The position numbers and the translations under genes were made by a program. Of a stretch of DNA of 64,000 bases, positions 31,973 to 42,180 are shown in pieces. This stretch comes from Dactylorhiza incarnata (Eukaryota > Streptophyta > Magnoliopsida > Asparagales > Orchidaceae). Position 1 is the first letter of the stretch. Each line of letters starts with the position of its first letter. Below the pieces are notes generated by a model. That model made no database searches. It saw only the letters and a list, made by a program, of their open reading frames with translations, and was not told where the DNA came from. Where the stretch lies: NCBI GenBank assembly GCA_033032865.1, contig JAWHQI010000004.1, positions 20,566,001 to 20,630,000 of the forward strand, in the 5' to 3' direction.

Positions 31973-32382
31973 GCGGCTTTAAACTTTCATGAACTATGTT
32001 TGTAATTTTTCTTATTCGCTTCTTGGGATGATCTGACGATTTGGTTTACTTTGGATAATATTTTCCTTTAGCACCTTCTGATGTGCTTATAACCCGCATA
32101 ATTTATGTCGAAATGTCTTATGCCGAATTGATGTGCAGGTCGCGCGACTGGCGCTAAATGCTTGAGATTTTTGTTGAACTTCATTAACATGCTGATTGAA
32201 TGTTTCTGTTTAATCGGCCTGACTTGCCTATGCGCAAGCCATTGTTTATTCTTGTTATCTGTGCTGCTTGTGTGATATAATCAGCGCGGTTTAATGTCAT
32301 ACCCGCGCCATAGTTTTGTTATTTGCAGACCGTTATCTCTATAAGTAGTAACCATTACGGTGATCCATTCATACTTTCTGAA
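31973..32382 (+). other. spacer between aORF1 and aORF2 (Tat-C)
   Basis: AT-rich, with GTCGCGCGAC (about 32129) and GCGCGG motifs. A good splice acceptor (TTTGTTATTTGCAG at about 32335) precedes the aORF2 ATG by ~45 bp, so the 5' UTR of aORF2 may be spliced. No clear TATA box stands out. Confidence 0.5.
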
Positions 32383-34147
32383 ATGGCGCGAGCTAAGCAA
32401 AAGTCGTCGCGGTCTGAGAAAGTTCACACGGTCCGAACTGACGCGGCTTCCGCTTTCCGATCGGCCAATCATAAAGAGTGCCGCTTAACTCAGAGCGAGT
32501 TGAATGATTTTATTGAAGAATATATGGTTGATAGCTACATAACCGTTCGGCTTCCTTTACGTGACGAGCGGATAAACTCCTCGTCTTCCACTAAAATTGC
32601 CATTCCTATTGACCATTTCAAGTATGGCTTCAGATTTCCTCCTCCTCTTGAAGTCATCGCTATTTTCGATCACTACGGGGTTGTGCCCGGACAACTCCCG
32701 CCAAATTCCATTGCCTCTATCTATAGCTTTATCTCGTATCTGCGGTCAGAGCGAGTTAAGTTTTTGATTTCTTTGTTTCGAAACTTCTTTTCCGTGCGGT
32801 CTACTCCGGACGCTGGGACCTCCGTTTTTAGAGGTCAGATTTATTTTGGATGTTGGGGAATGAAAGTTATCAACCTTGTGAACAAGGTTGCGAGTTGGTC
32901 TGAGCGGTATGCTATGTTTGAAGTCCACCTAGGGTTATTGCAGGTCAACCCGCAGACGAAGAGTGCGGCGGACTTTAAGTCGGTTAAGCTTGGAGAAGCT
33001 GAGCAAAAGATCTTCGAATCCCTGGAGAACGAACGACTCGACGTGAATCATTATATTCCATTGTTCGCGAAGCTGGCAGATGTCCGCTCTGAGGATAGTA
33101 AGTTTCCCCTTAACTCGTCATTTTATGACCGCGCGGACTGTTCTTCTAAGTTTCAAATTCCTGCAGCTGCCACAGTCGTTCCCTTAAACAAGCCGGTTAC
33201 TCCGGCCGCTCCAGTTCTGACCCAGAGGGAGATGCGACAAAGGAAATCCGACCCGCAGTGGTCTGAAGAGGAGAGCCCGGCTTCTTCAGGCGAGTTCGAG
33301 TTTCTTCGCTCTTGCAGCAACCTGCGCGATCTTAAGGGTAAGCCGACAGTCCTTTGGCATAAGGATGGTGAATGCGTGCAAGTATCCACTGCTCTCCCAT
33401 TCTGTGGGAGTGAGAAGATTAGCCGGCATGCGTTAGCCGCCGGGGCTGCCATGTATGGCCGAAAAACTTTGAAGAGACTGAAGAGGGTTCCAGAAGAGGA
33501 AATTTCCAGAGTAGCTGCACAGGCTGGCACATGGGGCTTTGCGGCCAATCATTTTATGACACTTTCATATAAACAACTGGTATCAGCCCATACTTACCTG
33601 GAGAAGAAGTTCGCCGACCAGGCCGATGAGAATGCCAAACTAAAGGAGATTATTGCGGTAAGTTTCCGACAAACAATTCGGGCTTATCACTTTCAGACCG
33701 CGCGACCTAACATTTGCCTTCCTTTTATAGCATCAATATGATAAGGACAACCTGGATTTCCAAGACGAGGTCTTCCCCCATGTAGCCAAAGGGATTGACG
33801 GTGCCCTAAATCGCCTGCGTGATCAGGACGGCCTGGCCTCGGGTTTTGAGGACACAACCTTCCCGGATCTCTATCCTGGCCTGAAGGACAAACTAGATGA
33901 AATAACCCGCCGAGCCAAGGGGAAGGACAAGATCGAGTTCAGTAGTACTGAGGAAGAGAGCAATGGAGAAGAAATCGAGAAAGAACCCGCCTCGGTTGAA
34001 AAACAAGATGGCTCGGATGTAGGATCCAATGATTCCGATGAGACTGGGCGGTCTAGGTCTCACCAGTCTGGCGGCTCAGGTAGCTCAAGTAGCTCGGGTA
34101 GCAGCTCCTCGGGTTCTTCCATTTCCAGTAAAAGGATATTCGCCTGA
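32383..34147 (+). CDS. aORF2: antisense Transposase_28-like protein (three exons)
   Basis: The best preserved protein gene in the window. ATG at 32383; exons 32383-33097, 33167-33657 and 33731-34147 give about 540 residues. Residues ~85-190 (YGFRFPPPLEVIAIFDHYG, VPGQLPPNSIASIYSFISY, FFSVRS, FGCWGMKVI) resemble the plant 'putative gypsy type transposon' domain (Pfam Transposase_28), whose role is unknown. The middle exon carries conserved ALAAGAAMYGRKTLKR and WGFAANHFMTLSYKQL and a helical stretch. The last exon is acidic, then Ser/Gly-rich. Compared with Tat-B, one extra base near 34131 shifts the frame, so the protein stops at 34147 instead of ending in the basic tail that would finish at 34214. 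It lies antisense to gag-pol. Earlier in-frame TTG codons are upstream, but the ATG context and the domain start favour 32383. Confidence 0.72.
33098..33166 (+). other. aORF2 intron 1 (Tat-C)
   Basis: 69 bp, GTAAGT to AATTCCTGCAG, phase 1. Here the length is a multiple of three and has no stop, so it could be read through. The 70-bp Tat-B copy shows that it is an intron. It holds CCGCGCGG at 33129-33136. Confidence 0.8.
33658..33730 (+). other. aORF2 intron 2 (Tat-C)
   Basis: 73 bp, GCG|GTAAGT to CCTTTTATAG. Splicing joins the helical exon to the acidic C-terminal exon in frame. It holds CCGCGCGA at 33698-33705. Confidence 0.85.
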
Positions 34148-34723
34148 GGTGGGCATTACTGGCGATGAAGACTCAAGTTCTCCTGCGACCAAGAAACTCA
34201 AGCCAGACAAATAGCTCTTTTTTGTAATTTTGCTTTTTGTTTTTGCATGACCGACGGCTTGATTTTGTTTAGCCGGTCGGTCATAAATCAATGTAAAGAT
34301 ATTTTGGAAATAAAATGGAAAGCTTTTACCTGTCTAGTTGTTTGTTTTTCTGCGACTTACTTGCGTTCGCTGCGGTCTTCTTTCCTTTAATTAGGTCGTG
34401 CGGCTTGTGTCTTCAATCTAGATTAAGCGAGCTTTTGATATATTCTGAAGAAGTATCAATTATGATATTCTGATGCGTAGTTAGTGCGGCTTGAATATAT
34501 AATTTGAACGGTCAGACATTGAAACACTTCAACCTGTTGCGAATGCTTCATAATAACCAAGAATAGCTTCAGGCTGCTGAGAAATTATGACCATGCGGTT
34601 TGAACATGTTTTGTTTGATTCGATGACTCCTCATATTTGATTGTAAGTCGCGCGGCCATTACCCGGCCTGATGTAATCACTTTTATGAGACATACCAAGT
34701 CATAAAGAAGCAGTCGACCGGTT
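34148..34723. other. non-coding tail after aORF2 (Tat-C)
   Basis: The former C-terminal codons run to 34214. An inverted repeat with arms TGACCGACGGCT and AGCCGGTCGGTCA follows at 34248-34283, and an alignable block follows the Tat-B gene. CCG-NN-CGG-like motifs continue (ACCATGCGGTTTGAAC, GTCGACCGGTTTGAAC). At about 34724 it joins the middle of the 5' LTR. Confidence 0.6.
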
Positions 34724-35160
34724 TGAACAAGTGAGCTCCTGGATTCGAGTGTGCATGTCTTGGGAGTGTTGCCGCCCCCTATTTATAGGCTCGGGGGCCT
34801 GCCCGAACGGGCAGGGATAAAATAACCGCCTGCCCGGGTACAGGAGAATCGGGCATGCGGTGACGGGATACAGAAAGGAGAAAAGAAAGAAGCCGCGGGG
34901 TTTGGCGGCTTGCGCTTGCGGTCTGTCTCGTAGAGGGGCTGGAGATGAGGCGACCAAGGCGATGATGCCACCCGGGTGGTCTCCGACTTGAGACCGCGAC
35001 CTGTCTTCTTGGACTTGGTCCTTACTGGTCTTCATGGCGCAACCCAGGCGGTCTCCGTCTTGAGACCGCAGCTTGCCCTTGAGAATGCGGCCTGCCTTCT
35101 TGGACGGTCCCTGATATCTTCCATGGCACAACCCGAGCGGTCTCCGACTTGAGACCGCGA
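34724..35160 (-). repeat. Tat-C 5' LTR, first part
   Basis: Matches 29545-29970 of the 3' LTR. It starts mid-LTR at the deletion junction and is interrupted at 35160 by the Tekay-like insert, with CGCGA duplicated (35156-35160, 44262-44266). Confidence 0.85.
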
Positions 35161-37213
35161 TGTAACATCCGGCCAGTATGAAGAGTATAACAGCAGGTCC
35201 GGCCGGGACCCCACGCCTTACAAACCACACTAGCTAGGAGTTAAAAGGTGATAACCAGAAAAGTAACAACTAAACGAGAGTACAAAACGTAAGCGGAAGC
35301 ATTAATTAAACCATTCAAATAGAACTGTCCACTATCATAGAAATGTATCCAGAATAAGAGTTACGGCCTTAAGGCCTTACATTCATCCAATGCACAAAAC
35401 TCCATAAGCATACATCGGCACGCAGGCCGGCCATACATGAATAACAGGAAAAAGGGCTGGCCTTCGAGGGCCAACATTGCAAAGGGCCATCGCCCACTAT
35501 TTCCCGCTAGGCTCACCTGCAGGAAAACAAAGTAACGGTCAGCACAGCTGACCAAATTATAATGACCCCACCCCTTGTTTCGGGGTGGCGGAGCTTCTAC
35601 CCTGCAAGCAAGCCATGCTAGCGCAAGTACTAAAATATAAAGAAAGTGCAAACTACACAAGGTGAGGTTTCAAGCACAATCAATCTTCTAGGTTGAGCAT
35701 CAAAAGAGAGGGGAACCTAGGTATGCACATGATGTTGGTTGAGTTCACCCGATGGTTCCCCATAACCGCCTAAGCAATCGCATGAGGCTAATCATAACAT
35801 CCATTTCACAAAACACTCCACCGTAAGGGCCACAACCTTGGGTGGAAACAAGAGCTTTTGGTCGGTCTAGGTATGACACCTTCCACGACCTCTCCCATGA
35901 TCACACGGCTTTCCTGAGGAAGGGACCTCTTACCGATCTACATGGAAACGAGTTCGGTTTAGCTTTGCCCGTGCTCTAATCGTCGCGATCTATCGCACGA
36001 CGCGGGTACGGCTTCGCCTCGGCCCGTGAGGGTTTAGCACCTTCAAGTGCTACACTAAATATACGCTACGCACCTAACCCCTTCACAAGGATCTAGGTTT
36101 CACGAATACTCAACAAGGGAGGTGCAATACACTCCGCAACAATTTCGTGGTGAAGGTTTGCCTTCATCCAAAACTCAAAGCATGGGGCTTTTGTTAGGAT
36201 CTTCACAAGACGCCTACACTGAGTTCCCGCAATACTATAGGTGAGTTCACGGAGTCATTCTCCGGCACGCATTCTAGACCTAACCTAAATGCAACGTCGC
36301 AAATCAAGGATCACCGATTCGGGCTCACGGCCACGAATAGGCTTCACACAAAATGCCTAAATCTGCACGACTACCGGATTTTCTACTTGCAATAATGCCG
36401 GGGACGGACACAATCTACCCGGAGTTCCGAAGAACTTGAGGAAATCCTACACTTCACCCATTTGGTGAAAGGGATACCTCATGCAAACATAGGAAGAGGA
36501 ATGAAAGGACAAATACAAGTCCAAAGTTCCGGGAGGAAGAATCATTACCCTAGACGCGTTCTTTTTCGCCATAGATCCGAGATTCTACATGGAGAGAAAC
36601 GACCGCACCGGGCTGCACTCTCCAAATCTGGAAACGGCTCGCGAAACGGAGCTCCGGAGCTCCGTCAATGGCGGGATCTACCTTCTTCTTCCTTGGCTCC
36701 TCCTTCTTTCTCTAGGGTTTGGAGAGAGAATGGCTTAGAGAATATGAGGGTTTAACCCCCTCTCATCAGCCCTAAAGGTCTCCCGCAACTAAACCTAGCC
36801 GTTGGATCAATTTCCAAAAGATTTGGACGGTCCGATCTTCTTCTCCGCTCAAAATCGCGGAACAGAATAAACAGGGCGCACGATCGCTGGCGCACGATCA
36901 CTGGTCGTGCGCGAAGAGGAAAATGGTCGTGCGCACTGTCCGAGATAGAACTTGATTCTCTCCTGAATTAACGCACGATCGCTGGCGCACGATCACTGGT
37001 CGTGCGCGAAGAGGAAAATGGTCGTGCGCACTGTCCGAGACAGAACTCAATTCTCTCCTGAATTAACGCACGATCGCTGGCGCACGATCACTGGTCGTGC
37101 GCGAAGAGGCCACTGATCGTGCGCTAAGAGCAGAAAGGGAAGATTTAGCCTGCTTCAAGTGCAGCACTACCACTCCGCCTACTTCGCTGAACCACGATTT
37201 TTGGGGTGTTACA
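35161..37213 (-). repeat. 3' LTR of the Tekay-like element
   Basis: 2,053 bp. It contains three 95-bp tandem units at 36878-37130. The open frame at 36462-36755 is LTR sequence. Confidence 0.93.
36878..37130. repeat. three 95-bp tandem units with CGCACGATCA palindromes
   Basis: Units start at 36878, 36973 and 37068. Each holds GCGCACGATCA, C, TGGTCGTGCGC (for example 36890-36912) and, except the last, AAATGGTCGTGCGCACTG then GACAGAACT or a near form. The module resembles part of the Athila-like LTR. The partner LTR has the same array at about 43925-44175. Confidence 0.85.
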
Positions 37214-37227
37214 ACTCCACCCTCCTT
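37214..37227 (-). other. polypurine tract of the Tekay-like element
   Basis: The minus strand reads AAGGAGGGTGGAGT directly before the 3' LTR. Confidence 0.85.
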
Positions 37228-37277
37228 AAAAGAATTTCGTCCCGAAATTTATAAAACAGAAATAGCCAGAAATTCAG

Positions 37278-39518
37278 CTATAAACTACCTGAGAGAAATA
37301 GCTCAGGGTACTCCGCAAGCATCGCTTGCTCTCTCTCCCAAGAGAGCTCCTCTCGGCCGCAATTATCCCACCGGACTTTTACCATCCGAATGGACTTGTT
37401 CCGCAGCTGCTTTACTTCGGTATCTTCGATGCGTAAGGGCTTGACCTTCGTCGACAAACCACTATCAACCGGAACTTTGCCGACCGCAACGATATGAGTA
37501 GGCTCTTGCACTGCCTTCCTCAACACTGAAATGTGAAACACGTCGTGCAGACCGCTCAGCTCTGCAGATAGTGCAAGCCGATAAGCCGCATCACCAACAC
37601 TCTCCATGATCTCAAACGGTCCTAAGTACCTTGGACTGAGCTTTTTCAAGCGTCGGATCCTTGATACCCCTTTGCACGGTTTGATCTTCAAGTAAACCCG
37701 GTCACCGACGGCAAACTCTAGGTTCCTATGCTTGGCATTGAAATACTTTGCTTGCCTATCCTGGGCAACCAATAGCCTTTCACGTATAGTCCGGATCGTC
37801 GAAGTTGCTTCTTCAACATCCTTTCGCTTCAATAGCTTAGTATCGCCCGTTTCCGCCCAAGACAACGGCGTACGTCACTTCTTACCATAGAGGGCTTCGA
37901 AGGGAGCCATCTTTATACTGGCTTGATAGCTATTATTGTAGGCGAACTCGATCATGTAGAGATGATCTTCCCACCTCTTTCCAAAATCTAGAGTGCACAT
38001 TCAGAGCATATCCTCCATAGTCCTGTTGGTTCTCTCGGTCTGTCCATCCGTTTGCGGGTGGAAGGCCGTGATGAATTTCAATTTCGTGCCCAACAGTTCA
38101 TGGATAAGCCTCCAATCTTTCGATGTGAAACGCCCGTCACGATCGCTGACGATACTACGGGGGACACCGTGCAGTCTCACAATACTATCAACATAGAGCT
38201 TTGCTAGCTTCTCTACAGAATCATCCTTCCGGTTCGGAATGAAGTGTGATACCTTTGTCAAACGGTCCACGATCACCTAGATGGCGTCGTTTCCATGTTG
38301 CGATCTCGGCAATCCGTGCACGAAATCCATCGAAATATCATCAAACTTCCATTCCGGAATCGGCAGGGACTTCAGAAACCCACCGGGACGTTGACATTCC
38401 GCTTTCACCAATGCGCAAGTATGACACTTGGCCACGTAAAGGGCAATGTCTTTCTTCATACCCGGCCACCAGAAAAGCTTCTTCATATCCATAAACATTT
38501 TAGTGCTCCCCGGGTGGATTGAGTACTTGGTATGATGAGCCTCGTACATCAACTCCACCCGTAGAGTGCCAACATTTGGGATGCACAACCTTTCCTGTTT
38601 CCACATAAGGTCGTCTTCAAAGGAGAAATCAGCGTTTAACCCCTCAACGGTTTCCGCTTTATAGCGTTTCATGCTCTCGTCCAGCTCCAATGCTTGTCGA
38701 ACTCGGTCAGCAAGGTCGTATTGAACCTCCGTCCAGTTCAAGCATGTTGAAGTAGACGTTCTCCTATCAATGCAAATAATCTCCAATTCTTCTAGCTCGC
38801 GGATTAGACGCTCATCGTGCATCAAAATCCAATTTGCTTGAGCGGGAGCCCGACGACTCAGCGCGTCCGCTACTACGTTTCCCTTACCGGGAGTATAATT
38901 GATGTCGAAGGTGTAGTCCCCAAGGAACTCCATCCACCTCCTTTGACGCATATTCAACTCCCTTTGATCCAGCAAGTACTTGAGGCTCTTGTGGTCGGTA
39001 AAGATATCGATCTTCACGCCATATAAATAATGCCTCCAAAGCTTGAGAGCAAATACCACGGCCGCTAGCTCCAAATCATGGACCGGGTAATTCCTCTCAT
39101 GAACCTTCAGTTTCCAGGAGCCGTAGGCAATTACCTTCCCGAACTGCACTAGGACACAACCCAAACCACTTCCTGAGGCGTCGCTATAAATTTCGTAGCC
39201 TTCCGTACCTTGTGGCGAGCATAGAATGGGCGCCGTGGTCAGACGACTCTTCAGCTCTTCAAAAGCTCGTGCGCACTCGGGCGACCAAACGAACTTATGA
39301 TCCTTCCTAGTCAGTTTTGTGAGAGGAAGTGCGATCCTCGAGAAGTTTTCCACAAAGCGCCTATAATAGCCGGCAAGTCCTAAGAAACTTCGGACTTCCG
39401 CTACGTTTTTCAACAAAGGCCAAGCTCGGATCGCTACTATCTTCGACGGATCTACTGCAATTCCATCTCCACTAACGACGTGACCAAGGAATGCTACTGA
39501 GGTAGCCAAAACTCGCAC
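37278..39518 (-). pseudogene. pol: Tekay-like pol: RNase H, integrase, chromodomain-like tail
   Basis: One frame, broken by TAG 38277-38279 (where related proteins have Trp), TGA 38001-38003 and TGA 37875-37877. RNase H has EIYSDASGSGLGCVL, HDLELAAVVFALK and FTDHKSLKYL (D, E, D). Integrase has an HHCC region ending CHTCALVKAE. Its core has [19 protein letters not shown] and QTERTNRTM (D, D, E). An SH3-like part follows (GDRVYLKIKP, LSPRYLGPFEI). The end, VKVRWDNCGREELSWERE then YPELF, is the chromodomain-like tail of plant chromoviruses, thought to guide integration to heterochromatin. The frame joins the RT frame through an indel near 39505. Confidence 0.9.
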
Positions 39519-40662
39519 TTGGAGAACTTGGCATAGAGCTGAATCCTCCTCAAGGTGCTCAGAACGGCGTGCAGATGCCCTACATGCTCCTCTTCCGATT
39601 GAGAGTATACCAAAATGTCGTCGATAAAGACGATCACAAATTGATCCAAATACTCACGGAACGTCCTGTTCATTAAGTCCATGAATACCTACGGTGCATT
39701 GGACAGACCGAACGGCATCACCGTGAACTCATAGTGCCCAAAGCGGGTACTAAACGCTGTTTTTGGAATGTCACATTCCCTTATCCGCAGTTGGTAGTAG
39801 CCGGACCTTAGGTCCAGCTTGGAGTAAACCGTCGACCCCACCAATTGGTCGAATAGATCATCGATTCTTGGAATCGGATATCGGTTCTTCTCGGTCAACT
39901 TGTTTAGCTCTCGATAATCAATGCATAGACGCAAGCTCCCGTCCTTCTTTTTCACAAAGAGGACCGGTGCACTCCAAGGCGATGAACTTGGACGTACGTA
40001 GCCTTGTTCTAGCAGCTCTTGCAATTGAACCTTCAGCTCTGCCAATTCCTTTGGCGCTATCCAGTACGGTGAGCGGGCCACAGGTTTGGCACCTGGCACC
40101 AACTCGATACAGAAATCGATCTCCCGCTGAGGCGGAGCCCCATGGAGTTCGTTAGGAAACACGTCGGCGTACTCCGCTACAACTGGGACATCACATAACC
40201 TGGGCATTGGCTCTGAAGTCTCCAACAAGGTGAAGAACAACTCGGCGCCTTTTCTCACCGCCTTAACCACCTGGAGAGCAGACATCAGCGTCTTGCTCGC
40301 TCCTCGCATACCGGCGAACATGGTTTCTCCTTCGGTGTCCCTTCCCAGAGTGATCTCCTTTGTATTGCAATCTATGCATGCCCGCTGCTCCGAGAGCCAG
40401 TCCATGCCGAAGATCACATCAAATTCAGCTAACGGTAATAACGACGCTTCCAAGTCGAAATCCTGACTTCCGATCCGCACCTTCACACGGCTCTTCCTAT
40501 CCGCACTCATTCGAGATCCATTGGGTAGCACTACTTCCAATCTATCCTCTACGAAGGTAGACGGCACTCCGATTCGCACAACGAAGTCCTCGGACAGAAA
40601 AGAGTGCGATGCACCCGTATCAAATAGAGCTCTCGCCGGATAGTTGAAAATTAGGACGAAAC
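39494..40662 (-). pseudogene. pol: Tekay-like protease and reverse transcriptase
   Basis: Protease comes first, with [18 protein letters not shown] at its active site, then a linker with [17 protein letters not shown] follows: [65 protein letters not shown] and the FIDDILVYS active site. A TAG at 39689-39691 interrupts RT just after FGLSNAP. An indel near 39505 shifts the frame at KFSKCEFWL. The frame is not that of gag; the 83-bp segment 40663-40745 lies between. Confidence 0.9.
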
Positions 40663-40745
40663 CTAATTGCACACAAATAAAGCATACAGTCGTACCACAG
40701 TATGAATTATATATATAGCTGTAAAAGCTAACTTCTAATTCGTAC
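40663..40745 (-). other. candidate intron between gag and protease
   Basis: On the minus strand this 83-bp, AT-rich segment starts GTACGAATTAG and ends TTTGTGTGCAATTAG. Read through, gag meets TAG at 40735-40737, two codons into the segment. Removed, the G at 40746 joins GT at 40662-40661 to complete a Gly codon, and gag runs on in the protease frame with no gap. The tissue around the join looks like an ordinary gag-protease linker of this clade. It could also be a chance insertion that happens to have GT and AG ends. Confidence 0.6.
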
Positions 40746-41889
40746 CTGTGATGACATCAGTTTGTCGTATAGCTTCTTGTTGGCCAAGCGAAAAGACTCT
40801 CGGCTGAGTCGGAATGTGCTGGGAAGCCGAAGACTCCGCAGCTTTACCCTTTTCGGCAGCACGAGCATAATCCACCGCTCGATTACCAGCCTTCGGGGGA
40901 CCACTTCGACACACCGCAGCTTTGTGTCCCACCTTCCCGCAGGTGAAACACGTAATAGGAGTCCGCGCGGTAGTGGCTCCCGAAACATTTGAAGGAGCTG
41001 GTTCCGCCTGTTTGAACTTCATTTTGTTCCTTCTGAAATCCGACCTGGACTGAGAGGCCGGCGCATGAAACTCAGGTTTCTTTACAACACCCCTTTCTTG
41101 TACCCTCTTCATGTCCAACTCCAAAGATCTGGCAGTTTGCACCATCACTTGGAAGCCAAACGTCATAGGGCCTGCAAGGAGCAGCCTCAACTCGTCCCGA
41201 AGCCCTTCATAGAACTTATTTGTCTTTGTCTCCTCATCCTCCACCAAGGACCCCGCATAGCGACTCAGTCTGGTAAACTCATGCAAGTAATCGTCAACGG
41301 AGCGATCACCTTGTGTCAACCTCAAGAACTGGTTTTGTAACGCAATGCGCTGGGCAGAGGGGATAAACCTTTGGAGGAACGACTTTGAAAACTCAGCCAT
41401 TGTGATTTCAGTAATATCTCTACCGCAGAACTTATGCAGCTCCTGCTCTTCCCACCACAGCACAGCCTCTCCATCAAGAAGGAAAGTGGCTAAGGTGACC
41501 ATCATGGCTTCGTCCGTCGCTGTCGCCCTCAGAGTTCTTCTAACTCTTGACAACCAGTCCTCTGCCTCCGTTGGGGACTCAGATCCCGAGAAGGTAGGAG
41601 GATTAATGCTCAGGAAATGCTTTAATTGCTGGTCACGCGCTCGCCCCGCAACTACTTGCGCAACTTGAGGTTCCACCCTCGGTGCTACCGCAGGTTCTAC
41701 TGCAGCTACAGGCACAGGGGCCTCCACCCTTGGTTCTGCCGCAGGTTCCACTACAGCAACAGCCTCAGGGGCCACATCCGGAGTTGGAGTAGCAGGCTGG
41801 ACTAGCCTTTGGGGTTGAGCGTTGATCATTGCGAAGACCGCTTCTGCGACTAATTTGATCATTTCAGCAGAAGGAGTGGTCGCTGGCAC
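40735..41889 (-). CDS. gag: Tekay-like Gag
   Basis: About 384 residues in one frame with no lesion. The retrotransposon gag domain covers roughly residues 90-230 ([55 protein letters not shown]). The zinc knuckle is [14 protein letters not shown] near residue 315, the nucleocapsid part that binds RNA. The frame opens after a TGA ~39 bases upstream of 41889. The codon at 41889 is GTG and the first ATG is at 41862 ([10 protein letters not shown]), so the true start is uncertain or lost. It ends with TAG just inside the candidate intron. Confidence 0.85.
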   Translation of the reverse strand: MPATTPSAEMIKLVAEAVFAMINAQPQRLVQPATPTPDVAPEAVAVVEPAAEPRVEAPVPVAAVEPAVAPRVEPQVAQVVAGRARDQQLKHFLSINPPTFSGSESPTEAEDWLSRVRRTLRATATDEAMMVTLATFLLDGEAVLWWEEQELHKFCGRDITEITMAEFSKSFLQRFIPSAQRIALQNQFLRLTQGDRSVDDYLHEFTRLSRYAGSLVEDEETKTNKFYEGLRDELRLLLAGPMTFGFQVMVQTARSLELDMKRVQERGVVKKPEFHAPASQSRSDFRRNKMKFKQAEPAPSNVSGATTARTPITCFTCGKVGHKAAVCRSGPPKAGNRAVDYARAAEKGKAAESSASQHIPTQPRVFSLGQQEAIRQTDVITGTN

Positions 41890-42162
41890 TTCAGCCGACC
41901 CACTACTTTCAGCGGTGTTACGGGGTCAAGACTGCCCCGCAGCACTTCTAGTCACCTATAATCATGCAAAGCACAATTTAGTGACCCAAAACATATCAAA
42001 CATCAATCATGGAACGCTCAGGTTCCGCAAAAAGTATGTTTTCTTTTCATTCCTAAGTGGACATTCTTATTAGTTTTTGTCGTTTTAGGTGAATGCACAA
42101 CCCGTGCGCACCACCCCTTAAAAGGAATTCATCCAGAATTTGCTAAACTATGGATCAACGCC

Positions 42163-42178
42163 TTAAGTCCGATACCAA
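42163..42178 (-). other. primer binding site, initiator tRNA-Met type
   Basis: The minus strand reads TTGGTATCGGACTTA from two bases inside the 5' LTR. The first bases (TGGTATC) match the complement of tRNA-iMet; the following bases differ from the usual TGGTATCAGAGC. Confidence 0.7.
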
Positions 42179-42180
42179 AT

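Noticed and set aside
36462..36755. 97-residue frame in the Tekay-like LTR, repeated at 43510-43803
   Set aside because: It is present twice only because the LTR is present twice. It has no domain or start context.
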